Shown: piece by piece, positions 36,444-45,263 of the stretch
Position numbering within the stretch: position 1 is the stretch's first letter
Layout: the number at the start of each line of letters is the position of its first letter
Assembly (NCBI GenBank): GCA_019233755.1
Contig: JAFAMD010000011.1
Span: forward strand, 108,847 to 172,846
Length of the DNA: 64,000 nt
Direction of reading: 5' to 3'
Source: Acidobacteriaceae bacterium
Lineage (GTDB): Bacteria; Acidobacteriota; Terriglobia; Bryobacterales; Bryobacteraceae
Translations under genes and position numbers: made by a program
The notes under the pieces: model-generated
What the model was told of the DNA's origin: nothing
Database searches by the model: none
What the model saw: the letters and a program-made list of their open reading frames with translations, nothing else

Positions 36444-36701
36444 ATTGGAATTGCCGCCACCAACGCCACCATAAGGCGCTTCAAGAAAATAAAAATCAAC
36501 GATCCAACCGAGCATCTCATGATTCGCTTAGCCTCGGAGAATCGGAGTGCGAAGGGCTTCAGGATCAGGCCGCAGTTTTTCTGACCACAACACAGGCAGA
36601 AAACACTGTCGGAGCTCGAAGGGCAAAATTGGTGCCCACCCATATACCTTGAAGGGGCCATTCGAGCCAATACTGGATTCGTAAGGCTTACACTCCGTGG
36701 T

Positions 36702-39047
36702 ATGCGGATTTTCCAATCGCTCTGGACTGCTCCCGGATTCGTTACTGCGGCCGTCCTCACACTTGGCCTCGGAATCGGGGCAAACGTAGCCTGTTTTAGC
36801 GTCATTCGTGCGGTGCTATTGAAACCGCTCCAATACCGCGACCCGGACCGATTGGTCCTCATCTCTGGCGGCGCATCGCCCACTCATTTTGCCGAAATCA
36901 AATCGGGTGCTCACAACTTTTTAGCCATCGGCGCCTATGCGATGGAAGAAGATCTTGCCCTCACCGGCCGTGGTGTGCCGGAGCTTCTGAAGACTATCCG
37001 TGTGTCCGACAATTTTCTACAGATTCTCGGCGTATCTCCGCTGCTCGGCCGGGGCTTCGCCGAATCGGACAGCGCTGTCCTGATTAGCTCCACCTTGTGG
37101 CAGCATCTGTTTAGCAGCGATCTACATATTGTTGGACAGACGATCGACCTCGCCGGAAGAGCTTACACCGTCTCCGGCGTTCTTCCGCCAAGCTTCGCGT
37201 TCCCTTCCGCAGGTATAGACGTTTGGCTCACCCGACCTGAGGAATCACCGCAATTCAATCCGCAATCTCGCGCTCTGAGCCCGTTCCTAACCGTCTTCGG
37301 ACGTCTTAGCCCTGGCGTCACCTTAGAGCAAGCGACGGCTGAAATCAAGGTATTGCAAGCAACTTACGCAAAAGACCATCCTGCGATGCTCGACGCCAAA
37401 ACGAAGACGCCGCTTGCTGTTACACCTCTTCAGCAAACTATCGTACACAGCGTGCAACTTGAACTCTGGCTCTTATTCGGAGCCGTTTGGCTAGTCCTTC
37501 TGATCGCTTGTGCCAATCTTGCAGGTCTTCTGTTAGCACGGGCCGCTGCGCGTTCGACTGAATTCGCTATCCGTTCCGCCTTAGGCGCCAGCCGCATGCG
37601 TCTCATGAGACACTTGCTCGCGGAGAATCTTCTCCTTTCAACGTTGGGCGGCATTGGGGGCGCTTTTCTCGCCTACGTGAGTCTATCTGCGATCCGTCAG
37701 TTGGCCGGAATTGACTTGCCCCGCGCAAACGAGATTCAATTCGATAGCGGTGTCCTTGCTTTTGCCGTCGTGCTCTCACTACTTACTGCCATTCTCTTTG
37801 GCCTCGCACCGTCTCTCAGCGCCTCACGCGTGGACTTGATGACGGTTCTCCGTATCAGCCAAGGCAGTTCCCATCGTTTTAGTCTCCGAAGTGCGCTTGT
37901 CATTGGCCAAATTGCGCTTTCGATTGTGTTGCTAATCGGCACAGCCCTCCTGATCGAAAGCATCCTACGCCTACGTTCACAAAACTTCGGCTTTGACTCG
38001 CAGAATCTGCTGACTGCGCGCATTGCACTACCACCCAGCACTAATTCCCTCGGCTTCTTTGACGATCTCTTATCGAAACTAACTTCATCGCCCGGCATCG
38101 AACATGCCTCTGTTTCGTTAACGCTTCCTATGACCGGCTATCCGGGGACGCCCGTGCAAGACGCGAGTCAACCCCGCCTGCCTCTCAATCAGCGTCTCCT
38201 CGCCGCTATTTTCATCGTCTCCCCTGATTACTTCGAAACGCTCCGAATACCACTGAGACGAGGCCGCACCTTCACCGAACACGATCGTGAAGGTACAAAG
38301 CGAGTCGTCATCATAGACGAAAATCTTGCCCGGCATTTCTGGCCCGACTATCCGGCCGGACGAAACCCGATTGGTCAGCGTCTTCTCGTAGGTGGCGTTA
38401 ACAAAGAACCCGCTGAGGTGATTGGAATTGTCGCCAATGCTCATCAAAGCATAGATAACTTAGGCTGGAACCGTAGCGTTTATGTGTCGTTCGCGCAGGC
38501 TAAGCCGCCCACTGCCATGCTGGCCATCCGGGTTAAGAATAATCCCATGCAGTTTGCTGCCATTGTTCGCCGCGCTGTTCAGGCGCTGAACCCGGCCCAG
38601 CCTGTTTCTGACATCAAACCCATGCAGGAGTTAGTCGATGCGCAAATCGGGCCTCGTCGCATACTCACGCAGGTGCTGGCATTCTTTGCGTCTGTCGCCT
38701 TGGCCCTAGCCTTAATCGGTATCTACGGTCTCATTTCCTATTCGACTACGCAGCGGATTCGAGAGTTTGGTATCCGCCGCGCTCTTGGTGCACCACAGGC
38801 CAGCATTTGGCAGATAGTCATAACCCAGAGCCTTCGGCTAGCGCTGTCCGGCGTGGTCATCGGAATCGTTGTGGCCATGACATTGACACGATTTGTGACA
38901 AGCTATCTGTTTCATATCAGCCCGACCGATCCAGCCACATTTGCTGCTGTTTCTGTACTATTTCTAGCCATCGCTGCTGGCGCTGGATTAGGCCCCGCGG
39001 TCCGCGCAGCAAACCCGGATCCGGCGAAAGTCTTACGATACGAATGA
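36702..39047 (+). CDS. ADOP-type FtsX/MacB-like permease (3), atypical codon use
   Basis: 781 residues, same duplicated architecture: helix AAVLTLGLGIGANVACFSV, core, LLIACANLAGLLLARAAARS, EFAIRSALGASRMRLM, second core, EFGIRRALGAPQASIW, ending DPAKVLRYE. The N-terminus is about 15 residues shorter than usual. Its codons use far more A/T-ending triplets (CTT, ACT, CGT) than permeases 1 and 2, suggesting a different origin. A 234-bp gap without features follows. Confidence 0.92.
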   Translation: MRIFQSLWTAPGFVTAAVLTLGLGIGANVACFSVIRAVLLKPLQYRDPDRLVLISGGASPTHFAEIKSGAHNFLAIGAYAMEEDLALTGRGVPELLKTIRVSDNFLQILGVSPLLGRGFAESDSAVLISSTLWQHLFSSDLHIVGQTIDLAGRAYTVSGVLPPSFAFPSAGIDVWLTRPEESPQFNPQSRALSPFLTVFGRLSPGVTLEQATAEIKVLQATYAKDHPAMLDAKTKTPLAVTPLQQTIVHSVQLELWLLFGAVWLVLLIACANLAGLLLARAAARSTEFAIRSALGASRMRLMRHLLAENLLLSTLGGIGGAFLAYVSLSAIRQLAGIDLPRANEIQFDSGVLAFAVVLSLLTAILFGLAPSLSASRVDLMTVLRISQGSSHRFSLRSALVIGQIALSIVLLIGTALLIESILRLRSQNFGFDSQNLLTARIALPPSTNSLGFFDDLLSKLTSSPGIEHASVSLTLPMTGYPGTPVQDASQPRLPLNQRLLAAIFIVSPDYFETLRIPLRRGRTFTEHDREGTKRVVIIDENLARHFWPDYPAGRNPIGQRLLVGGVNKEPAEVIGIVANAHQSIDNLGWNRSVYVSFAQAKPPTAMLAIRVKNNPMQFAAIVRRAVQALNPAQPVSDIKPMQELVDAQIGPRRILTQVLAFFASVALALALIGIYGLISYSTTQRIREFGIRRALGAPQASIWQIVITQSLRLALSGVVIGIVVAMTLTRFVTSYLFHISPTDPATFAAVSVLFLAIAAGAGLGPAVRAANPDPAKVLRYE

Positions 39048-39281
39048 GTCGAAAGCCCTCTTTCTGCAGATCTGGACTGCCACGCCTTGTAACATACCTG
39101 TCAGCGATAATCATGTCAGTCAACACTTTTGTATAGCTTGGGCGTAGTTCTTGCGGTACGAGTCACTCGGAAGTGATTCGCTTTAGTGCCGTTGAAGTGT
39201 AGTTTCCGAAAGCTTGCACCAGAATCGAGTATCTGACACGGCGCAATCGGACATTCAAGCCTCAAAGTCAAGTCCCGATTT

Positions 39282-39944
39282 TCACAGTTCAATCGTCGAT
39301 GCCACCACTTCGATATTTCTGCTCGCGCGGCTTCTTCGCATTGGATACTCGGGGAACAACAGCTCGGCCGCCGTCTTCGCCTGCGCCGTCCCGGGCACCT
39401 CGTTCGGCTGCGTGGTGCGCTCGCGTTTCGCCAACTCCCACTCCAGTTCCCGCGTCTTCGCCCGCAGATCGCAATTCTCGTCCCGCGCCTTCGCAAATTT
39501 ATCGACCATCCACATCCGGTCCTTTCGGAAACCCAGCACCGCATTCAACGATCGGTAAAACGCCCGTTCCGCCGCCGTCTTGTACCTTTGCATGCACTGC
39601 AAATGCGCCTGCTCGGCCTCGCTCCACTCCTGCGGATTCTCCTCCCGGCCGAACACCGCCGCCTCGGCCTCCTCCAGCTTTCGGATCGCCCGCCGCAGAA
39701 ACCAGTCGTTCGTAATCAGCAGCTTCACCAGCCGCTCTTCTGCATATCCTTCCGGTTCATATTCGTTCCACCAGCCGAAATAGACTTCTTCGTACTCGGC
39801 CTGCGATTCACCCGGCAGAATGATAGTATTCTTTGCCAGCACTCCATGCTTGGTCGAGTTGCGGCTCGCCTTCACCTTGCCGGTATCGGTCTTCGGCCCG
39901 CCGCCTTTGCCTCGTCCCACGCCCGGATTCTTTGCCTTCGCCAT
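39282..39944 (-). CDS. KHG-type small protein of unknown function
   Basis: 220 residues from the ATG at 39944; the frame is open further but would run into the divergent peptidase gene. The basic N-terminus (GKGGGPKTDTGKVKASRNST then KHGVLAKN) matches a widespread acidobacterial protein type with a GPKTxxGK...N..KHG start, followed by acidic helices and Glu/Arg-rich coiled-coil. Function is unknown. Such genes are often found in several copies in acidobacterial genomes. The basic head could bind DNA; this is inference. Confidence 0.75.
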   Translation of the reverse strand: MAKAKNPGVGRGKGGGPKTDTGKVKASRNSTKHGVLAKNTIILPGESQAEYEEVYFGWWNEYEPEGYAEERLVKLLITNDWFLRRAIRKLEEAEAAVFGREENPQEWSEAEQAHLQCMQRYKTAAERAFYRSLNAVLGFRKDRMWMVDKFAKARDENCDLRAKTRELEWELAKRERTTQPNEVPGTAQAKTAAELLFPEYPMRRSRASRNIEVVASTIEL

Positions 39945-40143
39945 CCGCCCGAGTATCGGCACAAGGTCCCTCCGCCGTCCCGCCCCAATCCCGCCTAAGC
40001 ACCTCATTCCAGGCGAAAAGATAATTCTGCCGGATGTGTCACCGCCCATTCCGCACTTCAAAGGGAAAGTTCGTTTCGCAGAATCGGCCTCACGGTAGCG
40101 AAAAACCTCGCCTGCGCCGCACTGAGCCGCTACAGTGGTACTC

Positions 40144-41424
40144 ATGTTCACTCGCCGCCGCATCCTCGAAACGGCCTCTGTCCTCGGAGGCCTTACCGTG
40201 GTGCGTAGTAAACGTGCCGCCGCCCAGGAGGCCCCGAGCCAACCGTTGCCGCCCTTCATCACCGCGCTCGCTTCCATGCGCGATAAGGTACGCCCTATCA
40301 CCCGCGCCGAGCGTGAAGCGCGCATCGCCAAGGCTCGGCAACTCATGGCGGAACATCGCATGGATGCCATATTCCTTGCCGGCAGCACATCGCTCCTTTA
40401 CTTCACCGGGGTGCGATGGGGCAATAGTGAGCGCCTGTTCGCCGCAGTGATTCCGGCGAAAGGAAGAGTCTTCTGCGTATGCCCTTCTTTCGAAGAGGAT
40501 CGCGCCCGTGAACAGTTGAACCGCGGACCTCTTGAGAACGCGGAAGTATTGACCTGGCACGAGGATGAAAACCCCTATCGCCTTGTTGCCGCAGGCCTGA
40601 AATCTTCAGGCATCGCCGCTGGAAACGTGGGTATCGAGGAGCGCACGCCGTTCGTCTTCAGCGAAGGCATCTCACAAGCCGCGCCTGCCTTGCGTTTGGT
40701 AAGTGCCACGCCGGTGACGGCCGGTTGCCGCATGATCAAGAGCGCGCACGAACTGGAATTGATGAGCATCGCCAATCAAGCCACGCTGCAGGTCTATAAG
40801 GCCGTCTACCACGCCTTGCAGCCCGGGATGACGCAGGATGATGCCTCGGCCCTGATCGCTGCCGCCTACGAGCGTGTCGGATTTCGCGGCGAAGCAAGTG
40901 TGGAGGTTGGGCCCTACACTGCGCTGCCGCACGGGTCTGCGACTCCGCAGGCTATTCGCGAGAACAGCATCGTCATGATCGACGACGGTTGTCTGGTGGA
41001 AGGCTACAACTCGGATATCACCCGGACGTTTGTGCTTGGAAAGCCCACCAGCAAAATGAACCAGGTCTTCGAAATCGTTCACCGGGCGCAAAAGGCCGCG
41101 CTCGAAGCCGCCAGACCAGGCGTCGAGTGCCAGGCCGTCGATGCCGCTGCTCGAAAGGTGATTAGCGATGCGGGCTACGGGCCTGATTATCGCCACTTCA
41201 CTCATCGGGTTGGACACGGTATAGGTATGGATGGCCACGAATGGCCCTATCTGGTTCGCGGTAACCGTCTGCCGCTTCAGCCCAATATGACGTTCAGTGA
41301 TGAGCCCGGAGTCTACCTCGGCGGCGAGTTTGGTATCAGGCTGGAGGACGACATGCACATTACCGCAGACGGTGCGGAGCTGTTTACTCCGCAAAGCCCA
41401 TCTCTCGAGAACCCGTTCGCCTGA
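40144..41424 (+). CDS. exported M24-family metallopeptidase (Xaa-Pro aminopeptidase-like)
   Basis: 426 residues from the ATG at 40144; a GTG nine bases upstream is possible. A twin-arginine-like signal (TRRRILETASVLGGL) leads to a creatinase N-domain (about 60-190) and an M24 pita-bread catalytic domain. The five metal ligands can be seen: IDDG, SDITRT, HRVGHGIG, SDEPGVY and IRLEDD. It should remove N-terminal residues before proline, or cleave a creatine-like amide, in the periplasm. It is divergent from the KHG gene. Confidence 0.93.
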   Translation: MFTRRRILETASVLGGLTVVRSKRAAAQEAPSQPLPPFITALASMRDKVRPITRAEREARIAKARQLMAEHRMDAIFLAGSTSLLYFTGVRWGNSERLFAAVIPAKGRVFCVCPSFEEDRAREQLNRGPLENAEVLTWHEDENPYRLVAAGLKSSGIAAGNVGIEERTPFVFSEGISQAAPALRLVSATPVTAGCRMIKSAHELELMSIANQATLQVYKAVYHALQPGMTQDDASALIAAAYERVGFRGEASVEVGPYTALPHGSATPQAIRENSIVMIDDGCLVEGYNSDITRTFVLGKPTSKMNQVFEIVHRAQKAALEAARPGVECQAVDAAARKVISDAGYGPDYRHFTHRVGHGIGMDGHEWPYLVRGNRLPLQPNMTFSDEPGVYLGGEFGIRLEDDMHITADGAELFTPQSPSLENPFA

Positions 41425-41442
41425 CGCCCGGGCGCCTGCGCT

Positions 41443-42516
41443 TTATTGGCTCACGTCGTGGGGAGCGGATCGCCCAAGCTGCCTGGCATCCCGAAACAGC
41501 AGCTGGAGTGTCGGGTTCAACAGCTTGCCGATGCGGGCATCCTCAGACGTGGAGCCCGGAAGAAGAAACCTGCTCGTCAAGTCGAGAACATCTCTGGTCG
41601 CTTCCGGGAAGATCGCGTCAGCCGCGGCCAGGAGTCTCGCCGGTTGCGAAATCGTGCACATGTGCTTGCGCTTCTCCACTGCTTCGCGCACCAGAACTGC
41701 TGCACGATCTGCTGCGACGGAAAAACCGGGCAGGCTGCCAAGCAGTTCGAACCAAGTGTAGTCTTCTCGCGAATATCCTCTAAATTCCGCGTTTAGAGAC
41801 GAAGCCGTACCCATGAATCCAGGAACAACCGTGAGCACATCGATGCCTTGCGGCTTCAATTCCGAACTCAATCCCGTAGAGAATCCGAGGAACGCCGACT
41901 CGGCGCAGCTATAGGGAAGAAGGTGAGGCAGACTCACGCGCCCGCCGACGGAAGCGATATTGATAATATTCCCGGCTCGCTGCTTTCTCAGAAGTGGCAG
42001 GAAGGCAAGCGTCAGATTCACCGGTGCCCGGAATATCAGGTTCATCGTCTGGTCGAAATCGGCCTTCGTAAATGATTCGAGCGGCCCCACCGCGATCTTG
42101 CCGCCGCTATTCACGAGCATGTCAATCCGTCCATAGTGGCTGAGCACGCGCTCGACAAGCGAATCAATCTCAGGCTGCTTCGAGACATCGGCCACGAAAG
42201 TCGTCGATTCGATGTTTCGCGCCGCTAGCCGGTCACGGGCCGATTGTAATTCGTGTCCGTCGCCGGCGCACAACCCTATATGAGCGCCGTGTGCGCCGAA
42301 TTCGTTTGCCAGTGCCAGGCTGAGCCCGTCTGTTCCGCCGGCGATCAGGACGACCTTGCCGGAAAACTCGACCTCTGGCCGGAAGCCACGGCGGGTGAGT
42401 CTGCGCGCCGCGAACGCAGCCGCGAAAAGGCCCGCGGCGGCAAACCAGGGCCCCGCGTTCGAACGGGTAGTCTTCTTGAGGGCGGTGGGCATCCGGTGGG
42501 CATCGTCCGAACGCAT
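41443..42516 (-). CDS. short-chain dehydrogenase-like protein without catalytic lysine
   Basis: 357 residues: an N-terminal membrane-like helix (about 21-38) and a Rossmann SDR domain. The cofactor motif reads AGGTDGLS (third Gly of TGxxxGxG replaced by Ser66), and the active-site YxxxK reads Tyr202-S-C-A-Glu206. Ser189 is retained. The rest follows the LPHLLPYS family of soil-bacterial SDRs closely. Without Lys it may be inactive, or act as a binding protein. Two starts are possible (42516 or 42492); neither has a clear ribosome-binding site. Confidence 0.87.
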   Translation of the reverse strand: MRSDDAHRMPTALKKTTRSNAGPWFAAAGLFAAAFAARRLTRRGFRPEVEFSGKVVLIAGGTDGLSLALANEFGAHGAHIGLCAGDGHELQSARDRLAARNIESTTFVADVSKQPEIDSLVERVLSHYGRIDMLVNSGGKIAVGPLESFTKADFDQTMNLIFRAPVNLTLAFLPLLRKQRAGNIINIASVGGRVSLPHLLPYSCAESAFLGFSTGLSSELKPQGIDVLTVVPGFMGTASSLNAEFRGYSREDYTWFELLGSLPGFSVAADRAAVLVREAVEKRKHMCTISQPARLLAAADAIFPEATRDVLDLTSRFLLPGSTSEDARIGKLLNPTLQLLFRDARQLGRSAPHDVSQ

Positions 42517-42646
42517 GGCAAGTCAGGATCTCTGCAAAAATAGAATCCTTTCGACCTTGAGTGTTTCCATCTCCCGATCCGGCAGAAGTTCGGGCGAAAC
42601 GGTTCAAACTAACCCGGATGCTACTCTAGTGAATGTCCCGTATGGC

Positions 42647-42722
42647 GGGCCGGTAGCTCAGTTGGTAGAGCATCGCACTTTTAATGCGGTGGTCCCGGGT
42701 TCGAGTCCCGGCCGGCTCACCA
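42647..42722 (+). tRNA. tRNA-Lys (anticodon TTT)
   Basis: 76 nt including an encoded CCA. Acceptor GGGCCGG pairs with CCGGCTC (one G-T pair). The D arm is GCTC/GAGC, the anticodon arm TCGCA-CTTTTAA-TGCGG, and the T arm CCGGG-TTCGAGT-CCCGG. Anticodon TTT at 34-36, discriminator A. Decayed transposon DNA begins a short distance downstream. Confidence 0.97.
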
Positions 42723-43106
42723 TTTAACCTTCTCATTTCGCGAGACATATCCAAACGTCAATTGAAGCGACGGTTTTGTCTTCCCCCGTCAATTCGGCAT
42801 CTTTTGCACAAAGGTGCTGCGCTAGGCGTTCACCGAGATACTTCTGCCGCTTGCTGGACGCGATGTGATATTGATCGAAAACATGCCGCGCTTTGTGGCC
42901 GCTAATGTTTGATTGTGGAGTACCTCCCGAAGGGACAGGTCAACTGTGTGAAGGTTGCCACAAGCCTTATTAACGACCTGCAAAAAAAGTCGAGAGTGTG
43001 GCGACGGTCGACAAACGCGAGGGCGTATTCATCGATGAGTCCGCTCCTAGTCGCGGATGTTTGATCGCCAGGGGATCGGGAAGCGGGGAAGTCCGAGCTA
43101 GAGATG
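42723..43106. other. flank of decayed insertion sequence
   Basis: Between the tRNA and the transposase remnant. It holds no convincing gene. The minus strand continues the transposase frame after its stop without conserved sequence, and I could not find clear terminal inverted repeats. Confidence 0.5.
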
Positions 43107-44093
43107 TCACGATACCGGGTCAGGCGTGGCCCTTTTTTGAAGTCCTGCGTCTTTGTCCAACGATAGATGAGTTCTCCAATGGAGGTAATACGCACAATAA
43201 GCCGACAGGATGCGACGCAGAGAGCTTTCATTGAACACAACCACATGATCGAGACATTCGCGGCGAATCGAGCCGATGACCCTTTCCACGTAAGCACGTT
43301 GCCAGGGCGAGCGCGGTGCTGATAGCACTTGTTTGATGCCCATTGCTTTCACCTGTTCAACAAAACTCCCTCCCAAAGATTCCGATCGCGGTCGCGCAGC
43401 AGATAACGCGGCGCACTGTCCCACGGAAAGGCATTGCGAAGTTGCTGTACCATCCATTCCGCTGTGGGATGAGCGGTGACGCCAAACTGGAGAATGCGCC
43501 GACGGTCGTGTGCCAATACGAGGAAGACGTAGAGCACTTGAAACGGAGCGTCGGCACGACACCATGCTCTTAACATGATTGTCCAGGAATGTCCGCCAAG
43601 TCTGTGAAGGAGGCTTGCTCCGGCGTAGCATGTATTTGGCGACGGTCGGCTCGGTAATCTCGATTCCGAGTTTGAGCAACTCGCCGTGGATACGCGGTGC
43701 ACCCCACAGCGCGTTATTACGGCTGATCATTCGGATCAAATCACGAATTTCCTTAGGGACAGCGGAACGCCCGCGCTTCCTGCGCCGGATTTTCCAACTC
43801 CAAAAGAGGCGGAACCCTTTCCGATGCCGGGCAATGACCGTTGCTGGTTTGACGACCAGCAGGCCAGATTTCCAGTCGTTCCAAACACGACGCAACCAGA
43901 CCCAGAACACGCGATCAGCCGGCGTCAGTTTTAGCTGCTTCGGCGCAGAGCGACGCAGCACGGCGAGTTGATGCCTCAAGGCCAGGTTCTCGAGCCGCAG
44001 TTCTGCCGCGGTCTTGAACAACGAGGACAAACCGCCGAGCACTGCAAGCAGCTGTTGGCCGGCCAACCTCAAGCGCACGCAATATTTGATCAA
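43107..44093 (-). pseudogene. DDE/integrase-core transposase remnant (1)
   Basis: The N-terminal half reads well (ALRHQLAVLRRSAPK, WGAPRIHGELLKLGIEI, PSQTWRTFLDNHV), then the frame shifts. The central catalytic part (VLAHDRRRILQFGVTAHPTA, PRYLLRDRDRNLWEG) lies in another frame (43349-43560), after which the original frame returns (APRSPWQRAYVERVIGSIRR). The segment with the first catalytic Asp is shortened or lost and the C-terminus is degraded. The protein family is the orphan integrase-core transposase common in Solibacter-type genomes. The element cannot move by itself. Confidence 0.85.
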
Positions 44094-44642
44094 TCTTAAT
44101 GATTACAGGCGGATCGGAATATTTTGGAGGCACAGTATGCGCTCGGCCGAGTACGTGAAACGGAAAACCAGAAGATCTCGGTCCTGCACGATAGCCCGAT
44201 GATGGAGCTGGTTTCGACGGATTCGAGCAGATCGCACGCTCCGTCGCTCGACAGTCTTCACCGAGTGTTTCCGGCCCCCGCACCACGGAAGCCGGATTCC
44301 AGTGCAATGAGGCCAAGTGCCGTTTCATCGAAGGCTTCGCCGGCCCGTAAGTCCGCAGCCAACTTTCGAGCTGACGGGGGACGCACAGTGTAGCGCTTCC
44401 CCGGTTCGTGCACGAGGATCTGCACCTCTATTACAAGGCAACCTCTTTTATGCAGCTCTTCGAGGTCGGCCGCTCAGGTGGGCGGAGGGTTCGCTGGAGT
44501 GTGCCCGATCCCGAGATTCCGAACGGCCGTATCAAGCAAAGCCGCCGGAGGGAAAATCGGCCGTCAGCAGCATGGCGGCGGATAGCCGCCGCGCCGTCTC
44601 CTCTCGAAGCGCTCGGGTTGCGATCAGGGCAGTAAACATACA
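44094..44642. other. 549-bp region without recognised gene
   Basis: Between the transposase remnant and the response regulator. Short frames on both strands have no recognisable domains or ribosome-binding sites. It probably contains old mobile-element DNA. Confidence 0.4.
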
Positions 44643-45263
44643 TCAGGGTTCGAGGTGAATGATCCCACGGCGCAGCGCAACCGTTACAGCTTCGGTGCGA
44701 TCTGTCACGTTGAGCTTTGAAAAGATGTTCCGGACGTGCATTTTCACGGTGTCTTCGGCGATCGAGAGTTCAGCGGCTATTTCCTTGTTGCGTTGGCCGG
44801 CAGCAACAAGGCGCAATACTTGCGCTTCGCGGTCGCTGATTGCGTCGTCCCCGAAGTGATCCACGAGCCGCTGCGCAATTGCGCCGGGAATATGCTTGCC
44901 GCCCTTCGCAACCGTCCGAACGGCGTTTAACAATTCATCGCGCACAAGACCTTTTGCGACGTAACCTTGCGCGCCCGCATCCAGCGCGCGCTGAATGTCG
45001 GCGTCACCTTCGTAAGAGCTCAGCACGATCGTTTTCGCACGGGCATCCATTTCGCGCAAGGCTTTAATCAGATCCAAGCCGCTCATGTCCGGAAGCCGCA
45101 AGTCCACGATTGTCACGTCCGGCTTAAACTGCCGGAATGCCTTTAAAGCGGTCTTCCCCGTTGCTGCCGTCGCCGCGATCTCCATGTCGGATTGCATCGC
45201 AATGATCGCGGACAACCCATCGAGCACCACCGGGTGATCATCGACGCACAGGATCCTGATCAT
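44643..45263 (-). CDS. NarL/FixJ-type response regulator
   Basis: 206 residues. The receiver domain (1-120) has Asp8/Asp9, phosphoacceptor Asp54 (VDLRLPD), and the Lys in GYVAKG. A LuxR helix-turn-helix follows (about 143-200, SDREAQVLRLVAAGQRNKEI, EDTVKMHVRNIFSKL). The start overlaps the kinase stop by ATGA, so the pair is translationally coupled. It should activate transcription when phosphorylated; targets may include the upstream efflux genes. Confidence 0.95.
   Translation of the reverse strand: MIRILCVDDHPVVLDGLSAIIAMQSDMEIAATAATGKTALKAFRQFKPDVTIVDLRLPDMSGLDLIKALREMDARAKTIVLSSYEGDADIQRALDAGAQGYVAKGLVRDELLNAVRTVAKGGKHIPGAIAQRLVDHFGDDAISDREAQVLRLVAAGQRNKEIAAELSIAEDTVKMHVRNIFSKLNVTDRTEAVTVALRRGIIHLEP

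Noticed and set aside
39945..40388. Upstream extension of the KHG frame
   Set aside because: It overlaps the start of the divergent M24 peptidase antisense; the family start is the ATG at 39944.
43107..44093. Intact transposase
   Set aside because: The open frame is long, but its middle 70 codons are nonsense compared with the family; the true sequence is in another frame.
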